The translations under genes were made by a program, and so were the position numbers. A stretch of DNA of 16,186 nucleotides, from assembly GCA_900768625.1 (NCBI GenBank), contig CAAGDO010000285.1:1-16186 (forward strand). Direction: 5' to 3'. This DNA comes from Bacteroidaceae bacterium (GTDB lineage: Bacteria; Bacteroidota; Bacteroidia; Bacteroidales; Bacteroidaceae). The notes beneath the pieces were generated by a model that was not told the origin of the DNA, ran no database searches, and saw nothing but the letters and a program-made list of their open reading frames with translations. Shown one piece after another: positions 1 to 5,790 of this stretch; position 1 is the first letter of the stretch; each line of letters starts with the position of its first letter.

Positions 1-190
1 CAAAATTATTTTATACTTTCAGCAGGTGCTATTTTCACATTGAAAGCGCGTTCTCGGGCGCATCTATTTCCTTCGTTCTCAGTCACATAGCCCGCTATGT
101 TCCTTCGCCCGAAGAAAACAGCTGCATCCCGATAACGCACTTTCAATGTAAAAATAATTTCGAACACCTACTTAGGAAAAGTCGGAGCGC
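1..190. repeat. Imperfect palindromic intergenic element downstream of cysQ
   Basis: No gene is seen here. The stretch folds back on itself. Positions 37-58 pair with 128-149 (22 nt per arm, 2 mismatches; the outer part begins ACATTGAAAG). The centre holds a perfect ACATAGC/GCTATGT inverted repeat at 85-91 and 94-100, followed by a small CTTCG/CGAAG stem at 103-114. Further weak pairing reaches about 22 and 170. The layout resembles a dispersed intergenic hairpin repeat. Because it starts just past the cysQ stop, it could also end or stabilise that transcript. Its family is not identified and the left limit may lie outside the window. Confidence 0.6.
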
Positions 191-976
191 TCAGGCGCGC
201 TCCACGATGAAGAAGGGATTGTGGAGGTCCTCTTTGTTATATTGCAGAGGCAGGCCTGTCGAGGCGTCCTTTACGGTGCATCCCGCAGCCAAGGCGATGG
301 CATGACCTGCAGCGGTGTCCCACTCCATGGTGGGTGCCAGGCGCGGATAGATGTCAGCACGTCCTTCGGCCACGAGGCAGAGTTTCAGCGAGCTTCCTGC
401 GCTCACCATCTCGAGGTCGGGATGGGAGGGGCGGAGTGCATCAATCAGCTCCTGCGTTTCGGGCGAAAGGTGGGAACGCGATGCCACCACGCGGAAGGGA
501 CGTCCCTCTCTGGCGCCTTCGGCCGGAATACGCGCCACGTTCGTGCGTTCCAAAGTGGAAGGGTCAACGTCAGCGCGCCATGCACCGTCTTCTGCCGTGC
601 CCCAATAGAGCACGTGCTTGGCGGGAACATAAATCACGCCGAGCGTGGGTGTGCCGTCACTGACGAGAGCAATGTTGACGGTGAATTCATCGTTGCGTTT
701 GAGAAATTCCTTCGTACCATCGAGCGGGTCGACAATCCAAAGCTGTTTCCAGTCCTTTCGTTCGTCGTAGGGCTGGTGGGCACCCTCTTCGCTGAGCAGC
801 GGATAGGGTGTGGCGGAGAGCGCCTCGGCGATGACGGCATGCGAACGGCGGTCGGCCAGGGTGAGGGGAGAGTTGTCTGCTTTGCGTTCCACCTGCCAGT
901 CCGTGTCGGGGTGGGTGTATATGTCCATGATGGCGCGGCCAGCCTGAAGGGCGGCTGCTATGACAGTTTCGAGCAT
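191..976 (-). CDS. cysQ: 3'(2'),5'-bisphosphate nucleotidase CysQ
   Basis: A 261-residue protein of the Li+-sensitive, Mg2+-dependent phosphomonoesterase superfamily (inositol monophosphatase fold). CysQ enzymes remove the 3' phosphate from PAP and PAPS in the cytoplasm, recycling the by-product of sulfate assimilation and sulfotransfer. Visible motifs are KADNSPLTLAD (about 32-42), the metal-binding SEEG (62-65), DPLDGTKE (83-90, with D83 and D86 as metal ligands), and WDTAAGHA (219-226, with D220). The length is normal. I start at the Met of MLETVIAAAL because this is where the family begins; an upstream in-frame ATG at 1051 would add 25 residues without family character. It is the last gene of the minus-strand block, 77 bases after the glycosyltransferase. 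The link to sulfate assimilation is family knowledge; no sulfate gene is in the window. Confidence 0.93.
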   Translation of the reverse strand: MLETVIAAALQAGRAIMDIYTHPDTDWQVERKADNSPLTLADRRSHAVIAEALSATPYPLLSEEGAHQPYDERKDWKQLWIVDPLDGTKEFLKRNDEFTVNIALVSDGTPTLGVIYVPAKHVLYWGTAEDGAWRADVDPSTLERTNVARIPAEGAREGRPFRVVASRSHLSPETQELIDALRPSHPDLEMVSAGSSLKLCLVAEGRADIYPRLAPTMEWDTAAGHAIALAAGCTVKDASTGLPLQYNKEDLHNPFFIVERA

Positions 977-1053
977 AGGAAAAAGTTGGAAGGATGAAAA
1001 ATAGGGAAATCGGTGCCTTGCAGCCGGCGAAAGGGTGCAAGGGAGACCCATGG

Positions 1054-1809
1054 TCAGATCTTGTCGAGTCCGCGCGTGAACTTCAGCCAGTAGTACTTGA
1101 GGGGATTCGTGTACTTCAGCTGCTTCCAGGGGCGGCTTTGGTGGGGACGGTGGATCACGGGAAGCGATGTGAAGATGTAGTTGTAGAATCCATGGCGGAT
1201 GGCCTCGTGGGAAATCTTCACGTCAAACCAGTTCTTCTTCGGGTTGAGTTTCGTGAACGGGAAAGCGTCGAGCATTTGCGGTGTGAGGAGCGAGCAGCAG
1301 AAGCTGCAGTGCTTCTTGGTCTGGATGATGCAACCCTCCTTGCCGCGGACGTAGAGGTAGGGATAGTTGATCTGCCCTTCGTCGTCCACCGTGGCCGAAG
1401 CCGCAATGGCGCAGTCGGCGCGTTCTTCCGCTCCATCGTAGAGAGCTTGCAGCGTGTGCGGAGCCACTTCCACATCGCTTTCCACAATCACCAAGGCAGC
1501 CTGAGCCTCCAAGGCTTCGCGCTGCGTGCGCTGAAGTACCAGCAGATAGTTGGGCGAAGGATGGGTGGTGAGATCGCTCAGGTTGACCAGACGGAATCCC
1601 ATTTCGCGGGAAGCCTGTTCGAGGCGGGCCGTGTTTTCAGGTGTGGAAAAGTCATTGTAGACGGTGTAGGTGTGCGGCACAGTGATCTGGCTGGCCAACA
1701 CGGACTTAATCGTCAGCATGGTGGAGTCGATGGAGTCCTTCACCGGAGTGATGATATGCATCCCTTTCATGGGAATGGCATGGGGAATGCGGAAAGACGT
1801 TTCTGACAT
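1054..1809 (-). CDS. Family 2 glycosyltransferase
   Basis: A 251-residue soluble protein with a GT-A type glycosyltransferase layout and no membrane segment. The N-terminus (MHIITPVKDS, about 17-26) is the typical first beta strand. It is followed by YNDFSTPENT (51-60), which matches the nucleotide-binding 'D-x-S-x-D' region of GT2 enzymes, and by VIVESDVEV (107-115), the place of the metal-binding DxD-like motif. Near the C-terminus, KISHEAIRHGF (198-208) sits where GT2 enzymes carry their catalytic ED/QxxRW-like segment, though the match is loose. It probably transfers a sugar from a nucleotide sugar in the cytoplasm; donor and acceptor cannot be read from sequence. The real start could be Met14 or Met17, since the first 16 residues are not typical of the family. 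The gene starts 37 bases after gldH and is probably cotranscribed with it and cysQ. Confidence 0.82.
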   Translation of the reverse strand: MSETSFRIPHAIPMKGMHIITPVKDSIDSTMLTIKSVLASQITVPHTYTVYNDFSTPENTARLEQASREMGFRLVNLSDLTTHPSPNYLLVLQRTQREALEAQAALVIVESDVEVAPHTLQALYDGAEERADCAIAASATVDDEGQINYPYLYVRGKEGCIIQTKKHCSFCCSLLTPQMLDAFPFTKLNPKKNWFDVKISHEAIRHGFYNYIFTSLPVIHRPHQSRPWKQLKYTNPLKYYWLKFTRGLDKI

Positions 1810-1846
1810 ATGAATGGGGGAATGTGAGAAGTTTTTGGGAAGAGGG

Positions 1847-2335
1847 TTAGTCGGCGTGTTCGATTTTCACGCCCACGTCGGTGATGCCCGGGAGCAGTTC
1901 GCGACGCATGATATGGATGATGCTGATGTCGGCCGAAGCACCGGCCTGCGCCTCAAAAGTCCGGAAAGGCTGTTCCACCTGGTAGATGCTCACTCCAGTG
2001 CCGTTCAAGTCGCCATTGTTGGACGTCAGATGGCATTCCACGGTGTCGCACGAAATGCGTTCCGGATTGTGCCAATGCTGCCTCACCACGAGCCAGAGCG
2101 TCTGGAACGGATAGGGCGTCGAAGCCGAGCTGCGCACCCCGAGACTCATGGCGTAGGTGCCGGAGCGGCGGAGTGTGTCGACATGGAAGTGGAGCGTGTC
2201 GCCCTGTTCCCATCCTTCCATCGGGGTGGGACGGTAGGCGTGATAGGCCAGTTCGCGGCGGCAGGCAGAAAGCAACAGGGCTGCGCCCATCAGCGCCAGC
2301 AGGAGGCGCATGACCTTGGATGATTGATGCATCAT
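1847..2335 (-). CDS. gldH: Gliding motility-type lipoprotein GldH
   Basis: A 162-residue lipoprotein. A short basic N-terminus and a hydrophobic stretch (LLLALMGAALL) lead to a lipobox LLSAC with the lipidated cysteine at about residue 25. The remainder is a beta-rich domain of GldH size, including PMEGWEQGDTLHF, where the protein family shows a 'W...D.l.F' pattern. GldH is an envelope lipoprotein needed for gliding in Flavobacterium; it is also kept by non-gliding Bacteroidales, where its role is unclear. The neighbourhood with ricT and holB supports the assignment. Two adjacent ATGs at 2335/2332 and a third at 2311 are possible starts; all keep the signal peptide. A longer reading to 2365 would begin inside the hairpin at 2353-2384 and is unlikely. 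Confidence 0.8.
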   Translation of the reverse strand: MMHQSSKVMRLLLALMGAALLLSACRRELAYHAYRPTPMEGWEQGDTLHFHVDTLRRSGTYAMSLGVRSSASTPYPFQTLWLVVRQHWHNPERISCDTVECHLTSNNGDLNGTGVSIYQVEQPFRTFEAQAGASADISIIHIMRRELLPGITDVGVKIEHAD

Positions 2336-2352
2336 GGGGAGTTTATGACATG

Positions 2353-2384
2353 GGGCGGAGGCCACACAGCTGCAGCCTCCGCCC
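2353..2384 (-). promoter_or_regulatory. GC-rich hairpin between ricT and gldH
   Basis: A perfect 10-bp stem (GGGCGGAGGC at 2353-2362 pairing with GCCTCCGCCC at 2375-2384) encloses a 12-nt loop. It lies 20 bases after the ricT stop and 17 bases before the preferred gldH start. No T-run follows in the minus direction, so it is not a classical terminator. It could be a weak attenuator, an RNA-processing site, or a 3'-end stabiliser that sets the relative levels of ricT and gldH. Confidence 0.5.
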
Positions 2385-2404
2385 TTGGGGAAATTCTTTA
2401 GGGA

Positions 2405-3976
2405 TTATTCTTCCTTCTGGCCTCCTTTCCTCGGCGGACGGTTGCGGCGTTCGCGTCGGTCACGTCGGCGCTCGGCGTTACCTTCTGTCTTGGGCTGAGG
2501 GGCTTCGGTCTGCTGCTGTGCCTCGGTCTGCTGGGCGCGGGCATTGTTGCGGCGCTGCTGGCGTTCGCGGCGTTCGCGACGGCGCTCCTGCGCCTTGGCG
2601 GCAGCTTGTTCGGCCGTTTCCGTCGTGATGTCGGCGCCTTCGCTCTGCTGAGGTTGGGGTGTGGCAGGTTTGGCGCCCTGACGGGGGCGCTGCAGTGAAG
2701 CCTTGGCTTCATCGGCCGGAGTCTGAGCGGCTTCGGTCTTGGCTTGACGGTCGGCACGTTCACCGCGTTTGCGGCCACGGTCCGCCCGGTTATTGTTGCG
2801 GCGGCGTGACTTGTCGAAGCGCGTGAGGTCATCCTGTTCCGCCAAGTCGAGCGAGCGCGTGGGGGCGGCAGCTGTTTCACCTTCGAGCGTGAGTGGCTTT
2901 TCGCCTTCAGCGTTGAGGTTCATCACTTCGTTTGCACGGTCGGTGCTTATTGTCACGAGGTTGACGGCCATGCGGCGGTCGGTGCTATAGGTGACGAGAC
3001 GGGCCAGGGTGTCGGCCTTGAAGAAATAGTAGGTGGCATCGGCCGTTTCGAGCTGTACGCTGCGGGGCGGCAATTCCTTGGCCGCCTCCATGTAGGTGTC
3101 CACCTCATAGTTGAGGCAGCATTTCAGTTTGGCACACTGTCCGGCCAGTTTCTGCGGGTTCGGCGTGATGTCCTGGAAACGGGCCGCCGCTGTGCTCACC
3201 GAGCTGAAGTTCTTCATCCATGTGGCACAGCAAAGTTCGCGGCCGCAAGGACCGATGCCGCCAATGCGGCCTGCTTCCTGACGCGCACCAATCTGTTTCA
3301 TTTCGATGCGCACGTGGAAGGCTTCGGCCAGCACCTTGATGAGCTTACGGAAGTCCACTCGCTGGTCGGCAATATAGTAGAAGATGGCCTTGTTGCCGTC
3401 GCCTTGATATTCCACGTCACCGATTTTCATCTGCAGTTCGAGGTCCTTGGCAATCTGGCGTGCGCGAATCATCGTTTCGTGTTCGCGGGCCTTGGCTTCT
3501 TCGTATTTCTCGATGTCGTTGGGGCGTGCCTTGCGGTAGACACGCTTCACCTCTGTGCCCTGACGGAGGTTGGCCTTCTGCATCTGCAGGGTGACCAACT
3601 TTCCCGTGAGCGTGACAACGCCGATGTCGTGGCCAGGCTGTGCCTCGACGGCCACGATGTCGCCCTTCGTGAGTTCGATGTGGTTGTCGTTGCGATAGAA
3701 ACCCTTACGGGTGTTCTTGAACTGCACTTCCACGAAGTCCGTGGTGCGTTCGTTTCCCGGCACGTCGGCCAGATAGTCGAACGTGTTGAGCTGATGGTCG
3801 GAGCGTCCGCAACCAGAGGCGGCAATGCCCCTGAGGGCAGCGTCGCCCCACAGGCAGTTGCCGCAACCGCCGCCACTCTGGCAGCTTGTGCAACTGTTTC
3901 CGCAGTGGCATCCGCCGCACTGTTCCTCTTCGGAGGAGGCGGTGGGTATGATGGATGGAATGTTTTCTTCTGACAT
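2405..3976 (-). CDS. ricT: RicT/YaaT-like PSP1-domain protein with basic tail
   Basis: A 523-residue cytoplasmic protein. Residues about 80-300 match the PSP1/RicT family: DFVEVQFKNTRKGFY (from 80), then KIGDVEYQGDGNKAIFYY, and the diagnostic cysteine motifs GPCGRELCC (242-250) and KLKCCLNYE (284-291). In Bacillus subtilis RicT works with RicA and RicF, carries Fe-S clusters, and helps RNase Y mature mRNA; the Bacteroidota version has no proven role. Two extensions are unusual. The N-terminus is a cysteine cluster (C20, 23, 25, 29, 32, 38, 41 and 56). The tail, from about 388 to the end, is low-complexity, rich in Arg, Gln, Ala and Glu, as in RNA-binding disordered segments. Neighbours holB and gldH fit the usual Bacteroidota setting. 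The start at 3976 gives MSEEN and is the only sensible one. Confidence 0.88.
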   Translation of the reverse strand: MSEENIPSIIPTASSEEEQCGGCHCGNSCTSCQSGGGCGNCLWGDAALRGIAASGCGRSDHQLNTFDYLADVPGNERTTDFVEVQFKNTRKGFYRNDNHIELTKGDIVAVEAQPGHDIGVVTLTGKLVTLQMQKANLRQGTEVKRVYRKARPNDIEKYEEAKAREHETMIRARQIAKDLELQMKIGDVEYQGDGNKAIFYYIADQRVDFRKLIKVLAEAFHVRIEMKQIGARQEAGRIGGIGPCGRELCCATWMKNFSSVSTAAARFQDITPNPQKLAGQCAKLKCCLNYEVDTYMEAAKELPPRSVQLETADATYYFFKADTLARLVTYSTDRRMAVNLVTISTDRANEVMNLNAEGEKPLTLEGETAAAPTRSLDLAEQDDLTRFDKSRRRNNNRADRGRKRGERADRQAKTEAAQTPADEAKASLQRPRQGAKPATPQPQQSEGADITTETAEQAAAKAQERRRERRERQQRRNNARAQQTEAQQQTEAPQPKTEGNAERRRDRRERRNRPPRKGGQKEE

Positions 3977-4007
3977 GTAAGGGATGGGGTTTCGGGTTGG
4001 GATGTGG

Positions 4008-4037
4008 GCGGAAGATTCCGCTGTCGGGCCGTGCCCG
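4008..4037. promoter_or_regulatory. Two small stem-loops in the ricT leader
   Basis: The 164-base gap between holB and ricT contains two short perfect inverted repeats next to each other: GCGGAA/TTCCGC at 4008-4021 (2-nt loop) and CGGGC/GCCCG at 4025-4037 (3-nt loop). They lie within 61 bases upstream of the ricT start. Neither is followed by a T-run. They may influence ricT translation or RNA stability, but they could also be chance structure in GC-rich sequence. Confidence 0.3.
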
Positions 4038-4048
4038 GATTTGTTGAG

Positions 4049-4138
4049 GTCGTCTGAATTTTTCTGACGAAGATCTGATTTGCAGTTTGAACTCTTCTAC
4101 ATTCAATCGTCCCCTTTCTTGAATTAAAGTTCAGACGG
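4049..4138. repeat. Short MITE-like element (internally deleted copy)
   Basis: The element has terminal inverted repeats CGTCTGAA (4051-4058) and TTCAGACG (4130-4137). From 4049 the plus strand matches the reverse complement of the right half of the larger element at 5304-5496: shared blocks include GTCGTCTGAA, TTTCTGACGAAGAT and CTCTTCTAC, and CCTTTCTT. After that it jumps to the other end, so this copy looks like the larger one with about 100 bases missing from the middle. It begins 3 bases after the holB stop codon and may act in the 3' end of that transcript. No transposase is present in the window. Confidence 0.65.
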
Positions 4139-4140
4139 TT

Positions 4141-5271
4141 TCATTGTTTGAGCAACACTATCATCTGCAGGGCGAAATCGAAGAACACCATGCGGGCGTT
4201 GACGTTGCCCTCGATGTCGTTCTGCGCGCGCTCCAGTTCGTTGGTGATGCTGATGACGTTGCGTTCGTTGATGAAGCGGGCGAAGTTGACAGCGAAGTCG
4301 CTTTCGGCGCGCGTCATGTAGTTGAGTTCAGGCTGGTGGAAATTATAGATGAAATTTTCCCTGACGAGCTTTTGGGCGTAGTCGAGAAAATCCTTCTGCC
4401 GTTCGCGTCCCCAGGAGGCAAGTTGCACGCTCCATTCGTGGAGGTCCTTCACCTTGCGCATATAGCAGAGGCGCATGAAAAGTACGAAGAGGTCGAGAAA
4501 CTGTGCGCGTTCCGCATCGTTCGTCACCTGCTGGCGCGCCTTGATGTAGCTGCCTGCTGAGGCTCGTGCCACGGTCCGTGCGTCGGCTTCGTTCAGTCCG
4601 CATTCCTTTTGGAGCGCGAGGGTGAGGGCATCGGTGGCGATAGGCGAAAACTCGATGCGTTGCGTACGGCTCAGGATGGTGGCCAAGAGACGTTCGCTGT
4701 GCGACGTCATGAGGATGAATACCGTGCGTTCGGGCGGTTCCTCCAGGATTTTCAGCATCTTGTTGGCAGCCTGGGCGTTCATCTGGTCAGCTTCCCAGAT
4801 GACGACCACGCGGTAGCCGTCCTGACTGCTCACCTTGCTCAGCTCGAGGATGATGCGGTTGGCATCAGCCACACTGATGAGGGATTGCTGCTTTTCGACC
4901 CCGATGGCCTTGAGCCATTCCATGCGTGAGAAATAAGGCGACTGCATCACCTGCTTGCGCCATTCGTCGATGAAGAGCGTGCTGACAGGTGGCGTAAGGC
5001 TTTTCTCAGGCTTGTAGACGGGAAATACGAAGTGGAGGTCGGGATGGGCCAGCTGTGCGGCCATGCGGCATCCTTTACATGCTCCGCAGGGTTCGCCTTC
5101 GGGAGTGGGCTGGGTGCAGAGCAGGCGGTTGGCCAGTGCCAGGGCCATAGCCAGTTTGCCGCTTCCCTCGGGCCCATCGAAGAGGAGGGCATGAGGCAGG
5201 CGGTTCTCGCGTAGCAGGCGGGCGATTTGCTGCTTGACTTCGTTTTGTCCGATTACGTCACTGAAGCGCAT
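4141..5271 (-). CDS. holB: DNA polymerase III subunit delta' (HolB)
   Basis: A 376-residue clamp-loader ATPase-fold protein. The start MRFSDVIGQ is the classical opening of DnaX/delta' proteins. It carries a Walker A GPEGSGK (33-39), a zinc-binding cysteine set C52, C62, C65, C68 (the last three as CGACKGC), a degenerate Walker B (VVVIWEADQMN, where DEAD/E is usual), the LKILEEPP segment (173-180), and an SRT motif (201-203) in place of the SRC found in delta' and DnaX. Delta' is the stator of the clamp loader that places the sliding clamp on DNA. The C-terminal third (about 210-376) is helical and fits the collar domain. Length and order are normal. It is flanked by two related repeat elements; the only promoter-like box found lies beyond the upstream one. 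Confidence 0.92.
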   Translation of the reverse strand: MRFSDVIGQNEVKQQIARLLRENRLPHALLFDGPEGSGKLAMALALANRLLCTQPTPEGEPCGACKGCRMAAQLAHPDLHFVFPVYKPEKSLTPPVSTLFIDEWRKQVMQSPYFSRMEWLKAIGVEKQQSLISVADANRIILELSKVSSQDGYRVVVIWEADQMNAQAANKMLKILEEPPERTVFILMTSHSERLLATILSRTQRIEFSPIATDALTLALQKECGLNEADARTVARASAGSYIKARQQVTNDAERAQFLDLFVLFMRLCYMRKVKDLHEWSVQLASWGRERQKDFLDYAQKLVRENFIYNFHQPELNYMTRAESDFAVNFARFINERNVISITNELERAQNDIEGNVNARMVFFDFALQMIVLLKQ

Positions 5272-5303
5272 GGGGTTTCTTGGGATGAATGATTGCTGAT
5301 ATA

Positions 5304-5496
5304 GAAGTCGTCTGAACTTTCATGAATTTCAAGATTTGCCTTTGTTTTTGAGGCGTTTTGGAGCCTTGAAGAGGGAGCGTAGCGAGCTACACGACCAATG
5401 AAAGGTCTAAAAACGACCAAAAAGAAAGGTGGAGATTGAAAGTAGAAGAGTCCAAACTCCAAATCAAATCTTCGTCAGAAAAGTTCAGACGACTTC
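5304..5496. repeat. MITE-like element with 17-bp perfect terminal inverted repeats
   Basis: The left end, GAAGTCGTCTGAACTTT (5304-5320), is the exact reverse complement of the right end (5480-5496). Subterminal sequence also pairs imperfectly (an AAGATTTG on the left against CAAATCTT on the right). The 193-bp body has no gene. ATA flanks both ends (5301-5303 and 5497-5499), which could be a 3-bp target duplication but is too short to be sure. A shortened relative lies at 4049-4138. The element therefore looks like a small non-autonomous mobile element, inserted between the holB start and its likely promoter. Confidence 0.75.
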
Positions 5497-5503
5497 ATAC
5501 ATG

Positions 5504-5511
5504 CAAAGTTA
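5504..5511 (-). promoter_or_regulatory. Possible holB promoter -7 box
   Basis: On the minus strand this reads TAACTTTG, an exact match to the Bacteroidota -7 consensus TAnnTTTG. I found no good TTTG-like -33 box at the usual spacing. If it is used, the holB mRNA leader would be about 225 bases long and would include the whole 193-bp inverted-repeat element. Confidence 0.35.
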
Positions 5512-5578
5512 TGAAAAAAGCCGTGATTACTTGCGCTTAACGGCTGAAAATGCGGGCTTCTGCCTGCGCGAAACGCAA

Positions 5579-5666
5579 AATTGACGAAACAATCCCCGTG
5601 AATTCTTGGACGGACAAACAGAAACGCCTGATTGCCGTGTCGTCCGGCTGTTCATTTTGGCTTCGC
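5579..5666 (+). repeat. Left 88-bp direct repeat flanking the ATPase/RloB cassette
   Basis: This 88-base stretch is repeated at 7685-7772, in the same orientation, with only two differences (C5628 against A7734, and C5645 against T7751). After 5666 the two copies diverge completely. The right copy continues into a hairpin whose second arm is absent here, so this copy looks truncated on its right side, where the cassette begins. Confidence 0.85.
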
Positions 5667-5695
5667 TGTGGCATGGCTTTGGCTGGAAATCTTGT

Positions 5696-5722
5696 GTTTT
5701 TCGTAGGGATTTTACGAAAAAC
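5696..5722. promoter_or_regulatory. Perfect 10-bp inverted repeat upstream of the ATPase promoter
   Basis: GTTTTTCGTA (5696-5705) and TACGAAAAAC (5713-5722) form a perfect stem with a 7-base loop. It ends 9 bases before the proposed -33 region, a place that suits either an operator for a repressor or a terminator that shields the cassette from outside reading. T-rich and A-rich arms fit a bidirectional terminator, but the stem is AT-rich and weak. Confidence 0.4.
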
Positions 5723-5731
5723 GTTGAAAAA

Positions 5732-5763
5732 TTTCCCGAATAGGCATAAATTCCATACCTTTG
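5732..5763 (+). promoter_or_regulatory. Bacteroidota-type promoter of the ATPase gene
   Basis: TACCTTTG at 5756-5763 matches the -7 consensus TAnnTTTG exactly. A TTTC at 5732-5735 differs in one base from the TTTG -33 box, and the 20-base spacing is as expected. The start codon follows 27 bases later. No clear Shine-Dalgarno site is present before it, which is usual in this phylum. Confidence 0.55.
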
Positions 5764-5790
5764 TGCGTATAACAACCAAACGATAGCCAT

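Larger units (their letters stand above)
5272..5790. other. Noncoding gap between holB and the ATPase gene
   Basis: These 519 bases hold no convincing gene. From left to right they contain the holB leader, the 193-bp inverted-repeat element (5304-5496), a holB promoter-like box on the minus strand (5504-5511), the left copy of an 88-bp direct repeat (5579-5666), a 10-bp hairpin (5696-5722), and a plus-strand promoter for the ATPase gene (5732-5763). The genes on either side are divergent, so control signals for both are expected here. Confidence 0.7.

Noticed and set aside
994..1806. Long plus-strand reading frame opposite the glycosyltransferase gene
   Set aside because: It is the mirror of a well-supported gene; the protein has no recognisable domain and the codon pattern follows the minus-strand gene.
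3314..3973. Plus-strand frame opposite ricT
   Set aside because: It overlaps the conserved PSP1 coding region completely and has no family motifs.
5550..5786. Small frame in the left repeat (contains NSWTDKQKRLIAVSSG)
   Set aside because: The same peptide appears in the right repeat copy in a different context, so it is repeat sequence read by chance.
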